DNA from: Burkholderiales bacterium
GTDB taxonomy: Bacteria > Pseudomonadota > Gammaproteobacteria > Burkholderiales > Burkholderiaceae_C
DNA length: 64,000 nt
Reading direction: 5' to 3'
Assembly (NCBI GenBank): GCA_016219375.1
Contig: JACRNC010000021.1
Location: 124,001 to 188,000, forward strand
The notes under the pieces are model-generated. The model ran no database searches. It saw only the letters and a list, made by a program, of their open reading frames with translations, and was not told the DNA's origin. Below are positions 8,672 through 16,526 of the stretch, one piece after another; the first letter of the stretch is position 1; the number at the start of each line of letters is the position of its first letter. The translations under genes were made by a program, and so were the position numbers.

Positions 8672-9934
8672 CTAACCCGCAGGGCGCGGCCGCGGCAGCG
8701 CATCCTGCAGCATCAGATGGCCCAGCCCGGTGCGCGCCCACAGCACGGCCACCGGCTCGTCATGCTCCAGCAGCAGCGCGCGCACCAGCGGCTCAAGCGG
8801 CGTGGCGGGCGGCTCGCACAGCAGCACGTAGCGCGGGTCGCCCGGCTCATCCAGGCGGGCGATCCAGTCCAGATCGAGCAGCGCCTCCAGCGCCGGCTCG
8901 GCCTGCAGCGGGTCGCAGCGCAGCGCGAGGGCGGCCTCGTCCAGCGTCAGCCCGCCCTGCCCCGCGGCCCGCGCATCGCCCAGCACGCGCAGCAGCTGCA
9001 GCGCCAGGCGGAAGCGGTGGCCGGGCGTCTCGGGCTGGCGCACGGCGCGGATCTGCAGGCTGGGCATGTAGGCCGCCACCACCGCACCCAGCAGCAGGAT
9101 CACCCAGCCCGAGTACAGCCAGATGAGGAAGATGGGTACGGTGGCGAACGCGCCGTAGACCGTGGTGTAGAGCGGCGCGCTGCTCAGGTAGAGGGCCAGC
9201 ACGCGCTTGGCCGCCTCCAGCCCGAGCGAGACGAACCAGCCGCCCGCCCACGCATGGCGCCAGCGCACGTGGGTGTTGGGCACGTAGCGGAACAGCGCCG
9301 CCGCCCCGGCGGCCACCAGCAGCAGCTCGATGGCGTCCAGCACCAGGCGCACGCCGCCGGGCAGCGCCCCCACCCAGCCGCGCGAGGCCGACACGGCATA
9401 GGAGGTCATGGACAGGCTCACGCCCAGCAGCAGCGGGCCCAGCGTGGCCGCGGACCAGTAGACGAGCACGCGCTGCGTCAGCGGCCGGGCCTGGCGCACG
9501 CGCCAGATGTTGTTGAGCGTGCGGTCGATGGTCAGCATCAGCATCAGCGCCGAGGCCACCAGCAGGATCAGGCCCAGGCTGCCCAGCCGGCTGGCCTTGG
9601 AGGCGAAGTCGGTCAGCGCGGCCAGCACCGGGCGGGCGATGCTGTCGGGCACCAGCGCGTCGATCAGCCAGCGCTCCAGCGCCAGGCGGAAGCGGCCGAA
9701 CATCGGGAACGCGGTGAACACCGCCAGCGTCACCGCCAGGAAGGGCACCAGCGCGATGGTGGTGGTGAAGGTCAGGCTGCTGGCGGTCAGGCCCAGCCGG
9801 TCCTCGCGGAAGCGCGCGCGCAGCGTGGCCAGCGTGTCGCGCCAGGGCCAGGTGCGCAGGGCGGCCAGGAGCTCGGTGAGACGAGGCCGCCATCCGCCGC
9901 GGGCATGGGCGCGGGCACGGAGCGTGGAAATCAT
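8672..9934 (-). CDS. YihY/UPF0761 family membrane protein
   Basis: Inner-membrane protein of the YihY family (420 aa), formerly misnamed ribonuclease BN; the molecular role is unclear. Six membrane helices can be read, with the family segment LTFTTTIALVPFLAVTLAVF near residue 55 and GGWFVSLGLEAAKR in the middle. The C-terminal 130 residues or so are soluble and resemble a winged-helix-like extension common in betaproteobacterial members. It diverges from the DUF2069 gene over 199 bases of pyrimidine-rich DNA. Confidence 0.88.
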   Translation of the reverse strand: MISTLRARAHARGGWRPRLTELLAALRTWPWRDTLATLRARFREDRLGLTASSLTFTTTIALVPFLAVTLAVFTAFPMFGRFRLALERWLIDALVPDSIARPVLAALTDFASKASRLGSLGLILLVASALMLMLTIDRTLNNIWRVRQARPLTQRVLVYWSAATLGPLLLGVSLSMTSYAVSASRGWVGALPGGVRLVLDAIELLLVAAGAAALFRYVPNTHVRWRHAWAGGWFVSLGLEAAKRVLALYLSSAPLYTTVYGAFATVPIFLIWLYSGWVILLLGAVVAAYMPSLQIRAVRQPETPGHRFRLALQLLRVLGDARAAGQGGLTLDEAALALRCDPLQAEPALEALLDLDWIARLDEPGDPRYVLLCEPPATPLEPLVRALLLEHDEPVAVLWARTGLGHLMLQDALPRPRPAG

Positions 9935-10133
9935 GCTGGCTATGATCCCTCAATTCGGCCGGACCGCTCCCCTTGCGCCGACTGTGCCGGGCCGGTGCCG
10001 CCGCACGCGCCTGCTGCCCTGTTGCGCCGCGCGGTCATCTCCCACCCCCTCCCTTCCCTCTCTTCCCTCCTGCCCCTTCGCGCCGCCGCTGCCCCGTGCC
10101 CCGTCGTGCGCCGGCTCACTCCCCCTGCCACCC

Positions 10134-10532
10134 ATGTCCGCCGCCCCTTCTTCCGACTCCGCCGACCGCTGGCGGGCCATCGCCCTGGGCTGCACGCTGG
10201 GCCTCGTCGTGCTCGGGCTGGGCTGGGAGCTCTGGTGGGCGCCGCTGCCCGGCGGCACCGGCATGCTGGCGGTCAAGGTGATCCCGCTGGCGTTTGCCCT
10301 GCCGGGGCTGGCGCGCCACCGGCTCTACACCTACCGCTGGGTGTCGCTGCTGGTGTGGCTGTATGTGACCGAGGCCCTGGTGCGCGTGGCCGAGCCGCCA
10401 CCCGTGCGGCTGCTGGCCGGCGCGGAGCTCGCCCTGGCGCTGCTGCTGTTTGCCGCCTGCGGCATCTATGTGCGCGCCCGGCTGGCGGCCGGCCGGCGGC
10501 TGGCGGCGCAGGCGGGCGCCGGGGATGCCTGA
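10134..10532 (+). CDS. DUF2069 family membrane protein
   Basis: A 132-residue protein with four hydrophobic segments and the family features TYRWVSLLVWLYVTEALVR and a final LLFAACGIYVRARL. The frame is open far upstream, but MSAAPSSDSADRW at 10134 fits the family start. The stop overlaps the next gene's start (ATGCCTGA), so the two are probably co-translated. In many betaproteobacteria DUF2069 lies beside yihY and wrbA; here yihY is present but no wrbA is seen. Function unknown. Confidence 0.82.
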   Translation: MSAAPSSDSADRWRAIALGCTLGLVVLGLGWELWWAPLPGGTGMLAVKVIPLAFALPGLARHRLYTYRWVSLLVWLYVTEALVRVAEPPPVRLLAGAELALALLLFAACGIYVRARLAAGRRLAAQAGAGDA

Positions 10533-11946
10533 CGCCGCCGGGCTGCTGCGCCGGCTGCGTGAGCGGCTGGGCGAGCCGGCGGTGCTGACCGGCGACGGCC
10601 TGCAGGCCTTCGAGATGGACTGGCGCGGCCGCTGGGCCGGCCGGGCGCTGGCCGTGGTGCAGCCGCGATCGACGGCCGAGGTCGCCGACGCGGTGCGCCT
10701 GTGCGCCCATGCCGGCGTCAGCCTGGTGCCCCAGGGCGGCAACACCGGCACCGTGGGCGGCAGCGTGCCCGATGACAGCGGCGCACAGGTGGTGCTCAGC
10801 CTGCGCGCGATGAACCGCATCCGCGCCGTCGAGCCGGCCGGCCTGACCCTGACCGCCGAGGCCGGCTGCACCCTGGCCCAGGTGCAGCAGGCCGCGGCCG
10901 ATCACGACCTGCTCTACCCCCTGCGCCTGGCCAGCGAAGGCCAGTGCACCATCGGCGGCAACCTGGCCACCAACGCCGGCGGCACGCAGGTGCTGCGCTA
11001 CGGCAACACGCGCGAGCTGTGTTTGGCCCTGGAGGGCGTCACGCCGGCAGGCGATGTCTTCGGCAGTCTGTCCGGCCTGCGCAAGGACAACACCGGCTAC
11101 GACCTGCGCGATCTCTACATCGGCAGCGAAGGCACGCTGGGCGTCATCACCGCGGCCACGCTGCGGCTGTTCCCACGCCCGGTGGCCGGCGCCACCGCAT
11201 GGGTAGCCTGCGCCGGGCTCGCGCAGGCGGTCGCGCTGCTGCACCGGCTGCGGCGGCGCTTCGATGCGGCGCTCACCGCCTTCGAGGTCATCAACGCCAC
11301 GGCGCTAGCGATCGTCGCCCGCCACGAGCCGGCATGCGCCGCCCCGCTGCCGCACGCCGCGCCCTGGGCCGTGCTGCTGGAGCTGGGGTCGAGCGATGCG
11401 CAGGCCCCGCTGCGCGAGGCGCTGGCCGAGGAGCTGCACGCCGCGCAGCAGGCCGACACCGTGCTGGACGCCTGCATTGCGCAGCATGCCGCCCAGGCCG
11501 CGGCGCTGTGGCGCACGCGCGAGGCCATCCCCACAGCCCAGGCGCGCGACGGCCTCAATGTCAAGCACGACATCGCCGTGCCCACGCACGAGATCCCGGC
11601 CCTGGTCGGTGCCTTGTCCGCCGCCCTGGCACAGCGCTGGCCGGGCGCGCGGCTGGTGCTCTTCGGCCACCTGGGCGACGGCAACCTGCACTTCAACGTG
11701 GCGGCGCCGCCCGGCATGCCGGCAGGTGAGTTCCTGTCCGCGCACGAGGCGGCCATCAACACCGTGGTCTTCGACGAGGTGGCGCAGCGCGGCGGCTCCA
11801 TCGCCGCCGAGCACGGCATCGGCCGGCTGCGGCGCGACGCGCTGGCGCGCTACAAGGATGCGACCGCGCTGGCGCTGATGCGCAGCCTCAAGCGCGCGCT
11901 GGATCCGCAGGGGCTGATGAACCCGGGCTGCCTGCTGCCCGACTGA
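10525..11946 (+). CDS. FAD-binding oxidoreductase, GlcD / D-2-hydroxyacid dehydrogenase family
   Basis: Flavoprotein (473 aa) of the vanillyl-alcohol-oxidase/PCMH superfamily that oxidises a D-2-hydroxy acid, such as D-lactate, glycolate or D-2-hydroxyglutarate. The N-terminal FAD domain shows the PP-loop (PQGGNTGTVGGSVPD) and GGNLATNAGGTQVLRYGN. The C-terminal domain shows GHLGDGNLHFNV and the strongly conserved EHGIGRLRRD, whose histidines bind substrate or metal. The start at 10525 overlaps the DUF2069 stop by 8 bases. No GlcE/GlcF partners are adjacent, so a single-subunit enzyme is more likely than glycolate oxidase. The substrate cannot be read from sequence. Confidence 0.89.
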   Translation: MPDAAGLLRRLRERLGEPAVLTGDGLQAFEMDWRGRWAGRALAVVQPRSTAEVADAVRLCAHAGVSLVPQGGNTGTVGGSVPDDSGAQVVLSLRAMNRIRAVEPAGLTLTAEAGCTLAQVQQAAADHDLLYPLRLASEGQCTIGGNLATNAGGTQVLRYGNTRELCLALEGVTPAGDVFGSLSGLRKDNTGYDLRDLYIGSEGTLGVITAATLRLFPRPVAGATAWVACAGLAQAVALLHRLRRRFDAALTAFEVINATALAIVARHEPACAAPLPHAAPWAVLLELGSSDAQAPLREALAEELHAAQQADTVLDACIAQHAAQAAALWRTREAIPTAQARDGLNVKHDIAVPTHEIPALVGALSAALAQRWPGARLVLFGHLGDGNLHFNVAAPPGMPAGEFLSAHEAAINTVVFDEVAQRGGSIAAEHGIGRLRRDALARYKDATALALMRSLKRALDPQGLMNPGCLLPD

Positions 11947-12076
11947 AGGGCGGCGTGGCTCGCGGGATGCCGCTGCCGAGTCCTGGTTGGACGGTCCCCG
12001 CATCTCACGGGTGCAGCAGCGACGGCATTGACCCGCGACCGCCGCCCCTGAACGCTGCGTCGCCTCTGGCCCGGTG

Positions 12077-12517
12077 CTACTGCAGCGATCGCTTGGGCAG
12101 GCTTTGCGGCAGCGGCACGACCTCGATGTCGTCCTCGCGCAGCGCGCGCACCTCGTCGGCACTGGCCTGGCCGCGGATCGCGCGCTTGGGCGCCTCGCCG
12201 CGGTGGATGCGGCGGGCCTCGTCCGGGAAGGCGGCGCCCACGTCCTCGGTATGGGCCAGCACATGCTCCACGGCCTGCTCCCACAGCGCTTGCACGCCTT
12301 CCTCCAGCGAGCCGGGGCGCGGCCGGCTGGGCGATTCGTCGCTGCGGCCGCCGCCCAGGTTCAGGCGCGGGGCGCTGGGCAGCCGGGTGATGCCGGCATC
12401 GCCGCACATCGGGCAGGTCAGCAGCCCGCCGGCCTGCTGGGCCTGGTAGGCCTGCTCGTCGGCAAACCAGCCTTCAAAGGCATGCCCCTGCGCGCACTGC
12501 AAGCTCCAGACCTTCAT
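12077..12517 (-). CDS. DUF1178 family protein
   Basis: A 146-residue protein starting MKVWSLQCAQGHAFEGWFAD and containing CPMCGDAGITRLPSAP, the pattern of DUF1178. The cysteines C8 and the CPMC pair resemble a zinc ribbon. A variable charged linker follows, then a C-terminal helix region ending with the acidic EVRALREDDIEVVPLP. It is the last gene of the run nuoN-DUF2818-Nudix-DUF1178. The function is unknown. Confidence 0.86.
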   Translation of the reverse strand: MKVWSLQCAQGHAFEGWFADEQAYQAQQAGGLLTCPMCGDAGITRLPSAPRLNLGGGRSDESPSRPRPGSLEEGVQALWEQAVEHVLAHTEDVGAAFPDEARRIHRGEAPKRAIRGQASADEVRALREDDIEVVPLPQSLPKRSLQ

Positions 12518-12541
12518 CGCCTTCCCCGCAATGCCGGCGGC

Positions 12542-13192
12542 TCACCTGCCGGCGCCAGCCGGCGCGGGCTGCCACTCGGGCACCCAGGCGCCGCTGCGCC
12601 ACTGCTGCAGCCACAGCAGGCCGACCAGCGTCTTGGCATCGGTCAGCCGACCCTCGCGGGTCCAGGCCAGCAGCTCGGCCTCGGAGGCGGCGAACACGTC
12701 GAGGAACTCGCCCTCGTCCAGATGCCGCTCGCCGGCGGTCAGGCCGCTGGCCAGCCACACCTCGATGAACTCGGTGGAGTAGCTGATGACCGGGTGCAGC
12801 ACGCCGGCCCGCGCCCAGCGCGCCGCACGGTAGCCGGTCTCCTCGGCCAGCTCGCGCACCGCGCAGGCCAGCACCGATTCGCCCGGGTCGAGCTTGCCGG
12901 CCGGGAACTCGACGAAGCTGCGGTCCAGCGGGTAGCGGAACTGGCGCTCCATCACCAGCCGGCCGTCATCGAGCACCGGGATGATCATCACGGCGCCGGG
13001 GTGCACCACGTACTCGCGCGAGACCTCGTGCCCGTCGGGCAGCGCCACCTGATCCAGCCGCACGTCAAGGAAGGGCCCGCGCCAGACCTGCCGGCCGTGC
13101 AGGCGCTGCTCGCGCAGATGCGGCTCGGCAGCCGCGGCATCGACCGGCGGGCAGCGCCGCAGGCCGTCCTGGCGGGCGTCGTCCGCGGCCAT
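12542..13192 (-). CDS. Nudix hydrolase, ADP-ribose pyrophosphatase type
   Basis: Hydrolyses a nucleoside diphosphate linked to another group, most likely ADP-ribose. It is 216 aa with a complete Nudix box at residues 99-121: G99, E105, R113-E114, E117-E118, G120. The N-terminal strand domain before it (HPGAVMIIPVLDDGRLVMER) is typical of NudF-like proteins. The ATG at 13192 overlaps the DUF2818 stop in an ATGA junction, which fixes the start and points to coupling. Location behind nuo fits NAD-related housekeeping, but that is inference. Confidence 0.89.
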   Translation of the reverse strand: MAADDARQDGLRRCPPVDAAAAEPHLREQRLHGRQVWRGPFLDVRLDQVALPDGHEVSREYVVHPGAVMIIPVLDDGRLVMERQFRYPLDRSFVEFPAGKLDPGESVLACAVRELAEETGYRAARWARAGVLHPVISYSTEFIEVWLASGLTAGERHLDEGEFLDVFAASEAELLAWTREGRLTDAKTLVGLLWLQQWRSGAWVPEWQPAPAGAGR

Positions 13193-13497
13193 CAGGCGGG
13201 CCGCTGGCGGCGCAGGTGGCGCCAGACGAAGCCCGGGAAGGCCAGCGTCAGGTACAGGCACACCAGCACCGCATAGAAGGCCCAGCCCTGCGGCGCGGCC
13301 TGGCCCAGGCTGGACTCGATGGCCCGCGCCGCCGCCGTGGCCAGCGCGCAGTACACCGCCCACTCCAGCAGCCGCCACGCAAAGCCCTTGCCCGGCCGCA
13401 GCGGGCCGACGAGGAAGAGCCTGTCGTTGACGAAGGGCAGATTGGCGGCCAGCACCGCCATCAGCAGCACCGTCCAGACCGCTGCGCCGGCATCCAT
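13192..13497 (-). CDS. DUF2818 family membrane protein
   Basis: A 101-residue protein with three hydrophobic segments, beginning MDAGAAVWTVLLMAVLAANL and containing NDRLFLVGPLRPGKGFAWRL, as in the DUF2818 family found behind nuoN in Burkholderiales. I favour the ATG at 13497, which has AGGG 8 bases upstream, over the GTG at 13506. It starts 24 bases after nuoN and overlaps the Nudix gene by 4 bases. It may assist complex I, but nothing in the sequence proves this. Confidence 0.78.
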   Translation of the reverse strand: MDAGAAVWTVLLMAVLAANLPFVNDRLFLVGPLRPGKGFAWRLLEWAVYCALATAAARAIESSLGQAAPQGWAFYAVLVCLYLTLAFPGFVWRHLRRQRPA

Positions 13498-13521
13498 GAT
13501 CGACACCCTGCCTTCAGCCGC

Positions 13522-14997
13522 TCAGGTGGAGACGGCGTTGAGCACCGCCTGCGCGCACCAGTTCATCAGCCCGCCGGGCAGCAGACCGAAGACCAGCACC
13601 GCCAGGCCGTTGACGACCATCACCGCGCGGGCATCACCGCCCACGGGCAGCGGCGTGCTGTCCTGAGGCTCGTCGAAGTACATCAGCTTGACGACGCGCA
13701 GGTAGTAGAAGGCGCCGATCAGCGACAGCATCACCGCAGCGATCGCCAGGCCCAGGTAGAAGGTGTCGCCCGTCGCCACCAGCGCCTGCAGCACGACCAG
13801 CTTGGCGTAGAAGCCCACGGTCGGCGGCAGGCCGGCCAGCGAGAACATGAAGATCGCCATCATCGCGGCCAGCAGCGGGCTGCGGCGGTTCAGGCCGGCG
13901 AAGCTCGCCAGCGTGTCGGCCTCATGGCCCTCGCGGGCCAGCAGCATGATCATGCCGAAGGTGCCCAGCGTGGTGAACACATAGGTCACCATGTAGAACA
14001 TCGCCGCGCTGTAGCCGGTGGACTGCGTCGTGGCGCCCACCACGCCGCACGACAGGCCCAGCAGCACGAAGCCGATCTGCGCGATGGTGGAGTAGGCCAG
14101 CATGCGCTTGAGGTTGGTCTGCGCGATGGCAGCCAGGTTGCCCAGCACCAGCGAGGCCACGGCCAGCACCACCAGCATCATCTGCCAGTCCACCGCCGCA
14201 CCCAGCAGGCCTTCGACCAGCAGCCGCATGCAGATCGCAAAGGCCGCGAGCTTGGGCGCGCTGGCGATGAAGAGCGTGGCCACCGTGGGCGCGCCGTGAT
14301 AGACGTCGGGCACCCACATGTGGAAGGGCACGGCGCCCAGCTTGAAGGCCAGGCCGGCGACGATGAACACCAGGCCGAAGGCCATCACCTGCTTGTTGAG
14401 CTCGCCGGCGGCGACGATCTGGAAGATCTCCGGCAGGCTCAGCGAGCCGGTGGCGCCATAGACCATCGACAGGCCATAGAGCAGGAAGCCGCTGGACAGC
14501 GCGCCCAGCACGAAGTACTTCATCGCGGCCTCGGTGGCCAGCAGGTTGTCACGGCGCAGCGCCACCATCGCATACAGCGACAGCGTCATCACCTCCAGGC
14601 CCAGGTAGATCACCAGCAGGTGGTTGCCGGACATCATGATGTTGATGCCCAGCAGCGAAAACAGCGCCAGCGAGAACAGCTCACCCTTGAGGATCTCTCG
14701 CGAGGCGGCGTAGTGCTGCCCGTAGATCAGCGTGACGGCCGCGGCCACGGTGGCGAAGAAGGCCAGCAGGTGGCCGAACTGGTCGCTGACCACCAGGCGC
14801 TGCATGGCATAGCCCGCCTGGCCCGCATTGAAGTAGCCCAGGTGCAGACCGGCCACGCCGGCCAGGCCCAGCATCGTCAGCCAGTAGGTCGGCCGGCGGC
14901 GGGCGTCCTTCACGAACAGGTCCACCAGGGTCACTGCGCAGGCCAGGGCCAGCAGCAGGATCTCCGGCGCCACGGCGTGCCAATTCATCTCGTTCAT
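13522..14997 (-). CDS. nuoN: NADH-quinone oxidoreductase subunit N
   Basis: Antiporter-like proton-pumping subunit of the complex I membrane arm. It has 491 aa and about 14 membrane helices, the normal size. Visible family features include the lysine-bearing helix AMKYFVLGALSSGFLLYGLS, AFKLGAVPFHMWVPDVYHGAP and LKRMLAYSTIAQIGFVLLGL. The start MNEMNWHAVAPEI is 35 bases after nuoM. It is the last structural gene of the fourteen-gene nuo operon, with DUF2818 following. Confidence 0.97.
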   Translation of the reverse strand: MNEMNWHAVAPEILLLALACAVTLVDLFVKDARRRPTYWLTMLGLAGVAGLHLGYFNAGQAGYAMQRLVVSDQFGHLLAFFATVAAAVTLIYGQHYAASREILKGELFSLALFSLLGINIMMSGNHLLVIYLGLEVMTLSLYAMVALRRDNLLATEAAMKYFVLGALSSGFLLYGLSMVYGATGSLSLPEIFQIVAAGELNKQVMAFGLVFIVAGLAFKLGAVPFHMWVPDVYHGAPTVATLFIASAPKLAAFAICMRLLVEGLLGAAVDWQMMLVVLAVASLVLGNLAAIAQTNLKRMLAYSTIAQIGFVLLGLSCGVVGATTQSTGYSAAMFYMVTYVFTTLGTFGMIMLLAREGHEADTLASFAGLNRRSPLLAAMMAIFMFSLAGLPPTVGFYAKLVVLQALVATGDTFYLGLAIAAVMLSLIGAFYYLRVVKLMYFDEPQDSTPLPVGGDARAVMVVNGLAVLVFGLLPGGLMNWCAQAVLNAVST

Positions 14998-15032
14998 TTG
15001 CGTTCAGACCTTCTTGACGCTGCAGGCCGTCG

Positions 15033-16514
15033 TCAGAGCTTGCCCTGGCCGACGTGGCGGATCAGTTCGTTGACCGAGGCGTCCATGACGTCGGTGAACG
15101 GCCTGGGGTAGACGCCCATCCACAGCACGGCCACGGCGAGGATGGCCAGGATCCAGAACTCCCGACGGTTGAGGTCGGTCAGCTCGCGGACGTTGTCGTT
15201 GGCCACGGGGCCGAAGTACACCCGCTTGATCATCCACAGCGTGTAGGCCGCGCCCAGGATCAGCGCCGTGGCCGCCAGCAGGCCGATCCAGAAGTTGTGC
15301 TGCACCGCGCCCAGGATCACCATCCACTCGCCGACGAAGCCGGCGGTGGCCGGCAGGCCGCAGTTGGCCATGCCGAAGAGCACGGCAAAGGCAGCGAACT
15401 TGGGCATGGTGTTGACCACGCCTCCGTAGGCCGCGATCTCACGCGAGTGCACCCGGTCGTAGAGCACGCCGATGCACAGGAACATCGCGCCCGACACGAA
15501 GCCGTGGGCGATCATCTGCACCAGGCCGCCGGCAATGCCCAGCGAGCTGAACATGAAGGTGCCCAGGGTGACGAAGCCCATGTGCGCGATGGACGAGTAG
15601 GCCACCAGCTTCTTCATGTCCTGCTGCACCATCGCCACCAGGCCGATGTAGATCACCGCGATCAGCGACAGCGTGATCATCAGCGGCGCCCATTCCTGGC
15701 TGGCGTCCGGGGCGATCGGCAGCGAGAAACGCAGGAAGCCGTAGCAGCCCAGCTTCAGCATGATGGCCGCCAGCACCACCGAGCCGCCGGTGGGCGCCTC
15801 GACGTGGGCATCGGGCAGCCAGGTGTGCACCGGCCACATCGGCACCTTGACCGCAAACGCGGCGAAGAAGGCGAAGAACAGCAGCGTCTGGGTCTGCGCA
15901 TCCAGCGGCAGGCGGTGCCAGGCCAGGATGTCGAAGCTGCCGGAGGCGTTGTAGAGGTAGGCCAGCGCCACCAGCATCAGCAGCGAGCCCAGCAGCGTGT
16001 AGAGGAAGAACTTGAACGCCGCGTACACCCGGCGGGGGCCACCCCAGACGCCGATGATGATGTACATCGGGATCAGCGTGGCCTCGAAGAAGACGTAGAA
16101 CAGCAGGCCGTCCAGTGCGCTGAAGACGCCGATCATCAACCCAGAGAGGATCAGGAAGGCGCCCATGTACTGGTTGACGCGCTCAGTGATCACCTCCCAG
16201 CCGGCCAGCACGACGATGATGGTGATGAAGGCCGTCAGCGGCACGAACCACATCGAGATGCCGTCCACGCCCAGGTGGTAGTGCACCTGGAAGCGGTCGA
16301 TCCACAGCACCTTTTCGACGAACTGCATCGCCGCGGTGCCGGTGTCGAAGCCGAAGATGACGGGCAGCGTGGCCGCGAAGCCGACGACGGCGCCGATCAG
16401 CGCCGTCCAGCGCACCGAGCCGGCATGCTGGTCACGCCCGGCCAGCAGGAGCAGCAGGCCGAAGGCGATGGGCAACCAGATGGCGGACGAAAGGACGAAG
16501 GATTGGGTGGCCAT
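15033..16514 (-). CDS. nuoM: NADH-quinone oxidoreductase subunit M
   Basis: Antiporter-like proton-pumping subunit (493 aa). Conserved segments include VPLTAFITIIVVLAGWE with the glutamate of the proton path, FFEATLIPMYIIIGVWGG, AFAVKVPMWPVHTWLPDAHV and MKKLVAYSSIAHMGFVTLG. All charged residues expected in the two half-channels appear present. It lies 12 bases after nuoL on the same strand. Confidence 0.97.
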   Translation of the reverse strand: MATQSFVLSSAIWLPIAFGLLLLLAGRDQHAGSVRWTALIGAVVGFAATLPVIFGFDTGTAAMQFVEKVLWIDRFQVHYHLGVDGISMWFVPLTAFITIIVVLAGWEVITERVNQYMGAFLILSGLMIGVFSALDGLLFYVFFEATLIPMYIIIGVWGGPRRVYAAFKFFLYTLLGSLLMLVALAYLYNASGSFDILAWHRLPLDAQTQTLLFFAFFAAFAVKVPMWPVHTWLPDAHVEAPTGGSVVLAAIMLKLGCYGFLRFSLPIAPDASQEWAPLMITLSLIAVIYIGLVAMVQQDMKKLVAYSSIAHMGFVTLGTFMFSSLGIAGGLVQMIAHGFVSGAMFLCIGVLYDRVHSREIAAYGGVVNTMPKFAAFAVLFGMANCGLPATAGFVGEWMVILGAVQHNFWIGLLAATALILGAAYTLWMIKRVYFGPVANDNVRELTDLNRREFWILAILAVAVLWMGVYPRPFTDVMDASVNELIRHVGQGKL

Positions 16515-16526
16515 GCCGGGCGCGCC

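Noticed and set aside
8672-9934. Ribonuclease BN annotation for the YihY-like protein
   Set aside because: The family name was shown to be wrong; true RNase BN is a metallo-beta-lactamase protein, and this is a six-helix membrane protein without nuclease motifs.
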